A stretch of 15,297 nucleotides of DNA from Planctomycetaceae bacterium (GCA_003445035.1 DLVV01000426.1:11740-27036); one strand, 5' to 3'. Counted from the first letter of the stretch, positions 1-8,024 are shown. The notes: generated by a model not told the origin, from the letters alone. Made by a program: numbers and translations.

Positions 1-2
1 TC

Positions 3-875
3 ACCGTTCCGACGGCCGCGTGGCTCGGCTTACCCGAAATCCGTGCGGCCGATGACACTCCAGTGGCACTGCGACCCACCGTTGATGGGAACCTGTCACT
101 CAAGGCCCGACGACGCGAGGCCCGTGGTGACCAGGTGGTTGAGATCCGCAAGACCCTCGACTGGAAGGTGTCCGAGACGGCGATTGTCATCTGCGACATG
201 TGGGCCGACCACCCCTGCCATCAGGCCGCGATCCGTGTAGATGCCATGGCCCCCAGGATGAACCGGGTGGTCTCGGCCGCCCGTGGACTGGGAGTCACTG
301 TCGTCCACGCGCCCAGCAGCGGAGTCAAGTTCTACGAGAAGACCCCCTTCCGGCGAAGAATCCTCTCCGCGCCGCCGGCCAAGGCCCCGGTGCCAATCTC
401 CGGGTGGTGCGAACTCGACCCGAAGGTCGAGGCCCCGCTGCCCATCGATGACTCCAGCGGTGGCTGCGACGACCCGCTGGTCCGACCCAAGCCCGGTTTC
501 GACCGACACCAGCACGCGGCCATCAAGATCACCGGGTTCGATGGCGTCAGTGACAACGGGCAGGAGGTCTACAATTTCTTTCGTCAACTGAAGATCCGGA
601 ACGTCGTGCTGATGGGCGTCCACACCAACATGTGCGTGCTGGGTCGGCCGTTCGGGATCCGGCAGATGGTCCGACTGGGCTTCAACGTCGTGCTGACCCG
701 CGACCTGACCGATGCGATGTACGATCCACGAGATCGGCCATTCGTCAGCCACACTCGCGGCACCGAACTGGTCGTCGAGCACATCGAGCGGTACTGGTGC
801 CCGTCGATCGTCGGCGCGGACCTGATCCGGGTCGTTGCCGGTTCCGACGCAGCCGCGACCCGAACCGGTCGCTAG
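3..875 (+). CDS. Isochorismatase-family cysteine hydrolase, 5' end outside window
   Basis: The frame is open from the window edge. The first usable start is a GTG at 63 without a convincing ribosome binding site, so I treat the gene as cut at its 5' end. Counting from that GTG, the fold begins near residue 35 with a beta strand ending in 'CDMW' (D45, the usual catalytic Asp). The nucleophile segment 'HTNMCVLG' has Cys191, and Lys155 ('AIKI') is a candidate for the third catalytic residue. These are the Asp-Lys-Cys elements of the isochorismatase/nicotinamidase superfamily, which hydrolyses amides or vinyl ethers. The substrate cannot be read from sequence, and neither PncA nor EntB identity is supported. 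Planctomycete members with this HTNMC segment are often longer at the N-terminus and secreted, which fits the missing upstream part. The gene converges on the DUF839 gene and shares its last four bases (CTAG, 872-875) with that gene's stop. Confidence 0.85.
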   Translation, partial: TVPTAAWLGLPEIRAADDTPVALRPTVDGNLSLKARRREARGDQVVEIRKTLDWKVSETAIVICDMWADHPCHQAAIRVDAMAPRMNRVVSAARGLGVTVVHAPSSGVKFYEKTPFRRRILSAPPAKAPVPISGWCELDPKVEAPLPIDDSSGGCDDPLVRPKPGFDRHQHAAIKITGFDGVSDNGQEVYNFFRQLKIRNVVLMGVHTNMCVLGRPFGIRQMVRLGFNVVLTRDLTDAMYDPRDRPFVSHTRGTELVVEHIERYWCPSIVGADLIRVVAGSDAAATRTGR

Positions 876-2293
876 GCGACCGTGTCCTTCCACGGACCGG
901 TGATCGCAAACGTCAGGCCCTTGCCCTGGGCATTGACGAACAGGGTTGAGCCGTCCGGAGAAAATGTGACACCGGCAAACTCAGTCCTCAGATGACTGTG
1001 TGCCAGGGTGTAGATGTCTCCCGCGGGAGTCACGCCCACCATCCGCACGACGGCCCCCTTGCGGTCCTCACAAACCACCAGGTCACCCCACGGAGCCACG
1101 GTCAGGTTGTCGGCGCTGTCGATCAACCGCGAGTCGTTGGGTTCGATGAACAACTCGAGTTGACCTGGATCGGTTGACTCCTGTTCGGTCCCCTCGTGCG
1201 GGCTGGGACGGTACCGCCAGATCTGGCCCAGCCTGGCTCGTCCTCCGTCGGTACAGGCAAAGTAGACCTCCTTCTGCCCATACCAGATGCCCTCACCTCG
1301 GGCGAACCGCGCTGCTCCGGCACGGAACCCGCGAACCCGCAGGTCGTCCAGGGGAGACTCGACATTGTCCATGTCGATCCACCTCACCGGAAGTGGTTCG
1401 CCGGGACCGAATCGCAGCCTGTCCCAGTTCCGTGTCTCCCCACCCGAAGAATTGTCCAGGAGCCCCAGGGCCTGCAATCGCCCCCCCTGGTGCAACTTGT
1501 CGGCAACCTTGGGCAGGAACCGGAATAACAGACCGTCGTCACAATCCTCGGTCAGGTAAACCACTCCACTGGAAGGGTCAATGGCCACCGCCTCGTGACG
1601 AAATCGTCCCATCTCCCGGATCGGCTCGGGGGCAGCAAGCCCCGGTTCGATTGAAGCCGGCACCTCGAAGACATACCCGTGATCGCGGGCCGCCACGAAC
1701 TTCTGGAAATTGTCACCGGTGCCGACCCGCTGCACGGTTTCCTCGCACGTCAACCAACTGCCCCAGGGGGTCGGTCCCCCGGCACAATTGCGGTACGTTC
1801 CGGCCAGGCTGAGGAATTCGCCGACGACCTGCTTGCGACGAGTGTTGTAGACGATCGTCGTGGTACCGCCCAGTCCCGGCGTTCTTCTGTTTCCGTCATC
1901 GTAGACCATCCCGTCCGGCACGAGATCCAACAGCTTGTTCCTTCTCCCAAACGGTCCCTCCTTCGAGGTGGGATACAGTTCGTGGTTGCGGAGCAGAACT
2001 GTGAGATCGTCGGGACCGGCGAAAGCGGCCATGCCGTCCGGACTTCCCGGAACACGGAATCCGTCGGCCATCTTGTTTCCGACCTCCGAGATCACCTTGT
2101 AGGAGAACCCCTTGGGGAGATCGATCCGCCTCTTTCGGTCCCGGACCAATTCGCCGTACCCCCGGCCGTGCTCATCGGCTCGCAGCACCGGTGTCTCGGA
2201 AAACAACCGCAGTCCACCGAATCCCAGCGTCACGGCACCCGCTGTCACTGCGCCCCATCGTGACAGCAGGTCCCGTCGCGTCAATTGGTTCAT
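872..2293 (-). CDS. Tat-exported DUF839 / PhoX-like phosphatase-family protein
   Basis: The protein is 473 residues from an ATG at 2293, which is preceded by a GGGGAGAG-type ribosome binding site about 9 bases upstream. The frame extends 63 codons further up, but that stretch has no export signal at its front, so I prefer the internal start. The N-terminus carries a twin-arginine motif (R6-R7-D-L-L) followed by a hydrophobic Ala/Gly/Leu segment, so export as a folded protein is expected. The segment 'TPWGSWLTCEE' around residue 183 is the signature of the PhoX/DUF839 family; in PhoX this Cys and the acidic residues hold the Fe/Ca cofactor. 'NHEL' and 'DCDDGLLFRF' are further family segments. 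PhoX enzymes release phosphate from phosphomonoesters in the periplasm. Activity here is inferred from family only, and no pho genes are nearby. It is last in the minus-strand row, 227 bases after the WD40 gene, and may have its own promoter. Confidence 0.85.
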   Translation of the reverse strand: MNQLTRRDLLSRWGAVTAGAVTLGFGGLRLFSETPVLRADEHGRGYGELVRDRKRRIDLPKGFSYKVISEVGNKMADGFRVPGSPDGMAAFAGPDDLTVLLRNHELYPTSKEGPFGRRNKLLDLVPDGMVYDDGNRRTPGLGGTTTIVYNTRRKQVVGEFLSLAGTYRNCAGGPTPWGSWLTCEETVQRVGTGDNFQKFVAARDHGYVFEVPASIEPGLAAPEPIREMGRFRHEAVAIDPSSGVVYLTEDCDDGLLFRFLPKVADKLHQGGRLQALGLLDNSSGGETRNWDRLRFGPGEPLPVRWIDMDNVESPLDDLRVRGFRAGAARFARGEGIWYGQKEVYFACTDGGRARLGQIWRYRPSPHEGTEQESTDPGQLELFIEPNDSRLIDSADNLTVAPWGDLVVCEDRKGAVVRMVGVTPAGDIYTLAHSHLRTEFAGVTFSPDGSTLFVNAQGKGLTFAITGPWKDTVA

Positions 2294-2520
2294 TCTGCCC
2301 ACTCTCCCCTGGTTGGCAACTCCTCGCCACAGACTCCGCTCCGCCAAATACCGTAGGGCGGATGCGGTCTCCTCCACAAGCGTTGACGGCCCAGCGGCTC
2401 TGAACGCAGTCACTGGGCAGGCCGGCCGCTGGGGCTGATCGGTCAAAGACAGCCGGGCCGGAACACCGGGCCCGTTCGACAATCGGCCCGTGTCGAGAAA
2501 ATCGTCTCGCGAGATTGCGG

Positions 2521-3549
2521 CTACTTCTTCTTGGCCTTCTTCTTCGGAGCCGGCGGTTTCGGAGTCAACTTGTGAATCCGCACATGGCGATCATAGTGCA
2601 CCGTCGCCAACTGCAGGCCGTCGGGATGCACGGCCATATCACGAGCCGTATCGGGCAGCTTGAACCGGTGAAACTCCTTGTCGCTGTCAGGACGCCAGAA
2701 CAACAGGAAACCACCACCGCTGCCACCGGAAGCCACTGCCAGCGAGCCATCGTTGAGCCACGAAAGCTGCCAGGCGATTCCCTTGATGCCGCTGCCGGGC
2801 TGGGATCGGACCTTCTTGTTTGTCTTCATGTCGAACAGCAACGCGATCGGCTCGTTGACCGCACCCAGCGGATTGGTCGCCTTGTGCAACCCGCACGCAG
2901 CCAGGTACTTGTTGTCGGGGCTGACCGCCAGGCCGCGAACACCGCCGTAACGGACTCCCTGGGTGTTGTTGGTCAACAGCACCTCGCCGCCGTGGAACTT
3001 CCGCTGAAACTTTCCGTCGGCAATCTTCCACTCGCGGATCTCGCCGCCCTGGTCACCCGAGTACAGCATCTTGCCGTTGGGGTGCAGGAAGGTGCTGTAG
3101 ACATCCAGCTTGTGACCGCTGAAGGAACGGATCAGCTTGCCGTTGGTGGCATCCCACAGCTTGCCCAGCCGGTCGTTGCCTCCGGAGGCGAACGTCTTGC
3201 CGTCGGCGGCAACCGAGAGACTGCGAATCCAGCCCTTGTGAGCCACGATGGTCCGGATGGCCTTCGGCTTTTCGGCCAATGCGTCCCAGAAGATCAGCTT
3301 GTCGTCACAGCCGGCAGTGATCATCGTCTTGCCGTCGTGGAGAAACACAATGTCTTTTACCCAGCTGTCGTGCGCTTTCCACTCGACCTTCTTTCCCGAA
3401 GGAATTTCCCAGCGCTGCAGGGCGTAGTCCTGGCCGCTGGTGAACACGTACTTCCCGTCAGGAGAGAAGCAGCAGGCAATCAACGGGCTGCCATGTTTCC
3501 ACTGATGGGCGACGTGGACCTTCTTGGGATCTGCCTTGGTCGCGGCCAT
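2521..3549 (-). CDS. WD40-repeat protein, about seven blades
   Basis: The protein is 342 residues from an ATG at 3549, with AAGGA about 10 bases upstream. Almost the whole chain is built of repeats of roughly 40-60 residues, with a 'SPDGK'-type turn and a 'W-D' or equivalent end: near residues 18-55, 56-100, 101-143, 144-187, 188-250, 251-296 and 297-328. This gives a plausible seven-blade propeller. Blade 5 is longer than the others because of an insert around 'TNNTQG'. The C-terminus is a Pro/Lys tail ending in KKKAKKK. I see no signal peptide or membrane segment, so the protein looks cytoplasmic although its upstream neighbours are exported. WD40 propellers are usually protein-interaction scaffolds; partner and role are unknown. 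The gene follows the DUF1501 gene on the same strand, with an intrinsic terminator between them. Confidence 0.88.
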   Translation of the reverse strand: MAATKADPKKVHVAHQWKHGSPLIACCFSPDGKYVFTSGQDYALQRWEIPSGKKVEWKAHDSWVKDIVFLHDGKTMITAGCDDKLIFWDALAEKPKAIRTIVAHKGWIRSLSVAADGKTFASGGNDRLGKLWDATNGKLIRSFSGHKLDVYSTFLHPNGKMLYSGDQGGEIREWKIADGKFQRKFHGGEVLLTNNTQGVRYGGVRGLAVSPDNKYLAACGLHKATNPLGAVNEPIALLFDMKTNKKVRSQPGSGIKGIAWQLSWLNDGSLAVASGGSGGGFLLFWRPDSDKEFHRFKLPDTARDMAVHPDGLQLATVHYDRHVRIHKLTPKPPAPKKKAKKK

Positions 3550-3587
3550 GTCGAAGACATCCTTGGTGGGTGGAAGTTGTCGTCAGC

Positions 3588-3624
3588 AAAAAAGGGGCGA
3601 GACCCCGGAACAGGCCTCGCCCCT
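3588..3624 (-). terminator. Intrinsic terminator between DUF1501 and WD40 genes
   Basis: On the minus strand a perfect 9-bp stem (bases 3616-3624 pairing with 3593-3601, AGGGGCGAG against CTCGCCCCT) encloses a 14-base loop and is followed directly by a run of T (3593-3588). It lies 47 bases after the DUF1501 stop and 38 bases before the WD40 start codon. There is no T run on the other side, so it acts on minus-strand transcripts only. Little room remains for a separate WD40 promoter downstream, which suggests partial read-through. Confidence 0.8.
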
Positions 3625-3643
3625 GCGAAATCGCTTGGCCCGT

Positions 3644-3661
3644 GAACCCGAGTTCGGGTTC
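3644..3661. repeat. Palindrome just after the DUF1501 stop
   Basis: An 8-bp inverted repeat (GAACCCGA, two bases, TCGGGTTC) lies 10 bases beyond the DUF1501 stop codon and 20 bases before the terminator stem on the minus strand. It could form a 7-bp hairpin with a four-base loop in the mRNA and so protect the 3' end or assist termination. That role is inference. Confidence 0.5.
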
Positions 3662-3671
3662 GTCGGATCGA

Positions 3672-4940
3672 TCAGGTGATCAGTTCGTCGATCGGACCGA
3701 ACGCCGGATCAGCCATAGGCACCGGACGTCCACCAACATCAAACGGCTCGTGCGAGTCCAGGCCCACACCGGCCAGGTAGGTGTGGAACAGGTGCGGGAA
3801 ACTGACTTCACGGTCAATCACCTTGGTCCCATTCTCGTTGGTCTTGCCGACAACCGCACCGCGGGCAATCTTGCCACCACCGATACAGATGCTCCAGGCA
3901 TTGCCCCAGTGGTCGCGGCCGTAGTACTTGTTGATGTTCGGCGTACGACCGAACTCCGACATCACCACGATCATCGTCGAATCGAGCATTCCGCGATCGG
4001 CCAGGTCACCGACCAGCGCCGCGAACCCCTTGTCGAACTCCGGCACCTGTTCGAGGTGGAAGTTGAAGTTCTCGTTGTGGGTGTCGTAGTTGGAATGATC
4101 GAGCTTGACGAACGTGGCGCCGTTCTCGAGCAGCCGGCGGGCCGTCAGGCACCGCTGCCCGAACGATTCTCCACCGTACAGTTCGTGCATCTTCGCCGGC
4201 TCCTTCGAGACATCGAAGACATCCCGACGCTCCATCAACTGCAATGCCCGTTCGTAGCTGTAGGTATAGGCTTCGGTCTCGGCCGTACCACGACGCACGG
4301 CAAACCGGTCGTTGACCTTACGGCGAAAACGGTTCCGCAGTTCATCGGCGGCTTCGCTGAGTTCCTTGGGACGCTCGGAGTTGGCCGGCGGCTTGCCGTT
4401 GGCTCCGATGCTGGCGTAGCGGGGTCCGAGGTAGGCCGAATCGTTGCCGCGTCCACCGCCGCCGATCCGGATGTGTCCCGGCATCGGGTTGCTCGGATCC
4501 TCCAGCGCCTTGGCACAGACGGCTCCCAGGTTCGGCAACGACACGCCCGGCATCTTCTGCCGACCGTGCTGCATGTGGTAGTTGCCCTTGCCGTGGTCAC
4601 CGTTGCGGGTGTTGATCCCACGGACCAGCGACAGCTTGTCCATGTGCTTGGCCGTCCGGGACAGCAACTCCGAGATATGGATTCCCGGAACGGACGTCGG
4701 GATCGCCCGGAACGGGCCACCCGTGTTGGTCTTGGGCTTGGGATCCCAGCTCTCCAGCTGGCTCAGACCACCCGACATGTAGATGCAGACCACCCGCTGC
4801 TGGGTCTTCTCCAGCTGCTTGGCTGCGGGCGAAGCGGCCAGCATCCCCAGGCCACCCACCGCACCACCGGCAACACCTCCCAGGAACTGTCGTCGAGCAA
4901 TCCGGTGCTCGTCACTACCACAGGCGTGAATGCGTTTCAT
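3672..4940 (-). CDS. Tat-exported DUF1501 protein (alkaline-phosphatase-like fold)
   Basis: The protein is 422 residues from an ATG at 4940 with GGGAGAA six to seven bases upstream; an ATG nine codons earlier is less likely because it lacks such a site. A twin-arginine motif (R16-R17-Q-F-L-G) is followed by a Gly/Ala-rich hydrophobic stretch. The DUF1501 segments are in order: 'GGLSQLESWDPKP' at 57-69, 'LDHSNYDTHNENF' near 278-290, and 'SEFGRTP' with 'GRDHWGN' near 330-346. The Asp and His residues in these segments match the metal-binding pattern of the alkaline-phosphatase/sulfatase superfamily to which DUF1501 is assigned. No enzymatic reaction has been firmly established for the family as far as I know. 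The gene follows the DUF1549/DUF1553 gene by 156 bases on the same strand, a pairing very common in planctomycetes, so a shared envelope role is likely. Confidence 0.92.
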   Translation of the reverse strand: MKRIHACGSDEHRIARRQFLGGVAGGAVGGLGMLAASPAAKQLEKTQQRVVCIYMSGGLSQLESWDPKPKTNTGGPFRAIPTSVPGIHISELLSRTAKHMDKLSLVRGINTRNGDHGKGNYHMQHGRQKMPGVSLPNLGAVCAKALEDPSNPMPGHIRIGGGGRGNDSAYLGPRYASIGANGKPPANSERPKELSEAADELRNRFRRKVNDRFAVRRGTAETEAYTYSYERALQLMERRDVFDVSKEPAKMHELYGGESFGQRCLTARRLLENGATFVKLDHSNYDTHNENFNFHLEQVPEFDKGFAALVGDLADRGMLDSTMIVVMSEFGRTPNINKYYGRDHWGNAWSICIGGGKIARGAVVGKTNENGTKVIDREVSFPHLFHTYLAGVGLDSHEPFDVGGRPVPMADPAFGPIDELIT

Positions 4941-5096
4941 TGGTCGTTCTCCCGTTCTTGACGACAATCGACATCAACAAGGCGTCCTGCCTGTCCTGTC
5001 CGCCGATTGAAGAATCGTCATTCCTTCGAGGATTCAAATGGTTGGTTTCCATCTCGATCGGCCCGTCCGACCAAGACCTGTCATTTCGAGTCGATC

Positions 5097-8024
5097 CTAG
5101 TGATTGAAGCGGAATTCCGCCGAGGTCAACAACGCCCAGACGATCTCCTGGATCGCTGCCGCCCGTTTCTCCTTCGGTCGCTGTTTGAGGTAAGCCACCA
5201 CGTCGGCCACTTCCCCGTCTGCCGGACGCCGGGTCAGGACGCTCAGGTAGAGCTCCTCCACCAGCTTCTTTTCGTCAGTCATCTTACCGAGCCGCTCGGT
5301 CAAGTTGCCACCACCAGGTGCCAACCAGCCCTTGAGTGGCCCACCGTTGGCCATGAACAGGGCCTGGTCGATCGTGGCGAAGAACTCGTTCTGTGGCTGC
5401 CCCGAACCGGCCCCGTACAGCGAGACAATGCTACCGACGTTTCCCTTGAGCTTAGCGTAGGTGGCCTGTTCGACCTGAAGCCTGCGAGCAGCGATCTTCT
5501 TCGCGTCCTTCTTCTCCGCAGGCTTCAGTGGACTCTTCTTGTCGAGTTCGGCCACGACACTCTGCCGCTGTCGGCCGACCTGGCCGGTGGCCTCGAGCAG
5601 GCTCCAGCCGAGTTGTTCCGGAGAGAGCGGGCCGACGGTGCCGATGGCGAACTGTTCGGACCAAGACTTGGAAAGCTTCCCGAGCGTCTCGAGAACCGCC
5701 CCTTCGGCCGATTCGGACTTTACCCGTGCGGCCGCAGCAGTGGCCAGCAGCGGAGCCCTCTGCTTGGAGAGCCGGGCGTGATCGGCGGTCACCTTGTCGA
5801 AAGCCACCCGGGCCGTCGAGGTTCGCTTGGCCGCAGCTGTCGCAGCCGACTGGTGGCCGGGCAGAGCCTTCTTCGCAGCGGTCAATTCCTGACTCAACCC
5901 GGTCGAACGCCCCTCGAGCGTCTTGGTGATTCCAGCCAGTTCCTTGTCGTCTCCGAGAGTTTTCAGGGCCGCTGCGGCCTGCCGTGCCGCCGTGGCCAGC
6001 GCCTCGGTGACCGCGGGCAACTTCGCCACGGTCTTCTGGGTTGCGGCCAGCATGGTGGCTGTCCGGTTCCGGTCGGTCTCGGCAGTGGCCAGATCCTTCT
6101 TCGCCGCCGCCAGCCCCCCCTGGATCTTGGCGAATTCAGCCGCGACCGGTGACAGAGCCTTCTCGGCAGAAACCCGAGCCGCACGGGCCGAATCGGCCAC
6201 TTTCTGACTGGCAGAATAGCCGGCCAGTAGTTCGAGTGTCCCCTTGCGGCGGCGGGTTGCCGTCAGCCGGGTATTGATGGCCCTGCGGGCGGTCCGCAAC
6301 TGGTCGGTCTCCCAGGCCTTTACCTCGAATTGTTGAACCGCCTCGGCGTGCTTTTTGACGGCAGCGTCCCGGACCACCTCCGCCGCCTTCAATGCCTTAC
6401 CGGTTCCTGCCGCCGCCGACTGCTTGGCAGCGTGGTCCTTGGACAAGGCAGCCATCTCCGAAGCGATCGCCTTGGCCCGAGCGTCGAGCTTGGCAACAAT
6501 CCCGGCCAGTTCCTTGTCACCGGCGAGTAGCTTCGCCGCCGCGACGCCCTGGCGGGCACTCTCGACCAACGGCACACCCACCTTCTGCTTGTCCTGGAGC
6601 TTCTTGGCGGCGGCGGCCAACGCCTTGGCCGCCGGGTCGTGCTTCTTCTTCTCCGCGGCCACCTTGTCGTTGGCCGGTTTCAACGTCTTGGCCAACGCCA
6701 CCACCGGCTCATTGGCTTTCGCCTCTGCAGCAAACGCCACTTCGACCCGCTTGTCCGCCGATTCCACGTCGGCCGCCAGTTTCTTGTCGGCCGCGGCAAC
6801 CGGCCCCAGCAACTGGCCAGCCTTGGCCGACCGGGCCACCAGGTCTGCCGGCAGACCCGAGCCCCGCGCAAAGGTGCGAGTCAGCACCAGTTCCCGGAGA
6901 AATCCGCGGACGTCGTACTTCATCGCGACGAACTGATCGCTGAGCAAGTCGAGCAATTCCGGGTGCGAAGGCGGGTTGTCGCTGTGGTGCAGATCGAGTG
7001 GTTCGACCAGCCCGCGGCCCATCGCCAACGCCCACAGGCGGTTGGCCATGTTGCGGGCAAAGAACCGGTTGTTCCCACCGAGAACCAGCTTCGCCAACTG
7101 CTCACGACGATTGTAGGTTGGCACCGGACGCAGGTTCTTTTTCTTCTTGTCGGGCTTGACCTTGTATTCCTTGCCCGCCGCGATGGTCGGCTCGTCGAGT
7201 TGACGCTCACCAAGCAGCCGCGGACGCGAGACACCCGCATCACCGGTGAAGACCGACTTGAACGCGACGCCCCCACCGGGCCGCTCGGCCAGCACACCCG
7301 GCTTCTTCTTGTCGGGCTTGAACAGGTACGTGCGATTCAAGAAGGCGTAGATGCCGTAGTAGTCCTTCTGCAGGTAATCGTCGATCAACGGGTGATTGTG
7401 GCACTGGGCACACTGCAGATCGACGCCGAAGAACATCCGGCCGACCTCGCGGGTCATCTGGTTCACTTCGACGCCGCGGTCCATCAGGAACTTCGCCCGA
7501 CCCCGCTGTTTGGCATCGACCGCATCGGCCCCGAGAATCTCCGAGGCCAGCACGTTCCAGGGCTTGTTCGATTCGATCGACCGTTTCAGGAACGTCTCCC
7601 ACTCCCCTCTCTTCACCTCGCCGTCGCCGCGACGCTCCGAGAGCATCACGTCCAGCACGTTGGTCATCCGTCGCACGTAAGCCGGCGTTGCCATCAACCG
7701 GTCGACAACCGTCGCCCGTTTCGTGGGAGACTTGTCGTCGAGGAAAGCACGGGTTTCTCCGACCGAAGGAATCCTTCCGACAACAGCCAGATACAGCCGC
7801 CGCAGAAACTCGCCGTCATCGCTCGAACCAGCCACCAGTCCCAGTGGACTTTCGGTCACCAACCGGTCCACCTGCACATGCAATGGATCGGCGGCCGACA
7901 CCCCGGCAGATGGAACCGCCAGGCCAGCAAAAAACAGCACAGCAACCAGAACACCAGCCGACGGGCGCACCATCACTGGAAATTCCATGAAGGACACGGG
8001 GAGGGAAAACAGGCGGGAATACAC
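5097..8024 (-). CDS. Exported DUF1549/DUF1553 (PSCyt2/PSD1) protein with coiled-coil insert
   Basis: The protein is 975 residues if it starts at the GTG at 8024, which has a perfect AGGAGG six bases upstream. ATGs at 7988 and 7973 are alternatives that would shorten the N-region of the signal peptide. A hydrophobic segment (about residues 22-44, ending 'GVSA') looks like a Sec signal. DUF1549 spans about 47-229 and contains 'CAQCHNHPL' (205-213), a CxxCH site as in c-type haem binding. The first half of DUF1553 covers about 303-391 ('ARNMANRLW', 'SHPELLDLLSDQF'). Residues 392-796 are an Ala/Lys/Glu-rich segment with heptad-like periodicity, predicted coiled coil, containing a duplicated unit. 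The second half of DUF1553 follows (797-975; 'ALFMANG', 'LYLSVLTRRP'). The common form of the family lacks such a long insert. Function is unknown; covalent haem binding is inferred. It is first in the minus-strand row, with a sigma-70-like promoter just upstream. Confidence 0.9.
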   Translation of the reverse strand: MYSRLFSLPVSFMEFPVMVRPSAGVLVAVLFFAGLAVPSAGVSAADPLHVQVDRLVTESPLGLVAGSSDDGEFLRRLYLAVVGRIPSVGETRAFLDDKSPTKRATVVDRLMATPAYVRRMTNVLDVMLSERRGDGEVKRGEWETFLKRSIESNKPWNVLASEILGADAVDAKQRGRAKFLMDRGVEVNQMTREVGRMFFGVDLQCAQCHNHPLIDDYLQKDYYGIYAFLNRTYLFKPDKKKPGVLAERPGGGVAFKSVFTGDAGVSRPRLLGERQLDEPTIAAGKEYKVKPDKKKKNLRPVPTYNRREQLAKLVLGGNNRFFARNMANRLWALAMGRGLVEPLDLHHSDNPPSHPELLDLLSDQFVAMKYDVRGFLRELVLTRTFARGSGLPADLVARSAKAGQLLGPVAAADKKLAADVESADKRVEVAFAAEAKANEPVVALAKTLKPANDKVAAEKKKHDPAAKALAAAAKKLQDKQKVGVPLVESARQGVAAAKLLAGDKELAGIVAKLDARAKAIASEMAALSKDHAAKQSAAAGTGKALKAAEVVRDAAVKKHAEAVQQFEVKAWETDQLRTARRAINTRLTATRRRKGTLELLAGYSASQKVADSARAARVSAEKALSPVAAEFAKIQGGLAAAKKDLATAETDRNRTATMLAATQKTVAKLPAVTEALATAARQAAAALKTLGDDKELAGITKTLEGRSTGLSQELTAAKKALPGHQSAATAAAKRTSTARVAFDKVTADHARLSKQRAPLLATAAAARVKSESAEGAVLETLGKLSKSWSEQFAIGTVGPLSPEQLGWSLLEATGQVGRQRQSVVAELDKKSPLKPAEKKDAKKIAARRLQVEQATYAKLKGNVGSIVSLYGAGSGQPQNEFFATIDQALFMANGGPLKGWLAPGGGNLTERLGKMTDEKKLVEELYLSVLTRRPADGEVADVVAYLKQRPKEKRAAAIQEIVWALLTSAEFRFNH

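Noticed and set aside
2454..2474. CGGGCC/GGCCCG hairpin after the WD40 gene as a terminator
   Set aside because: Stem of 6 bp with a 9-base loop but no T run behind it, and 47 bases after the stop; a nearby TCTCGCGAGA palindrome (2505-2514) also lacks a T run. Too weak to call.
3570..4961. 463-codon plus-strand open frame opposite the DUF1501 gene
   Set aside because: It lies entirely over a well-supported DUF1501 gene, and its translation has no recognisable domain; such antisense frames are expected in GC-rich DNA.
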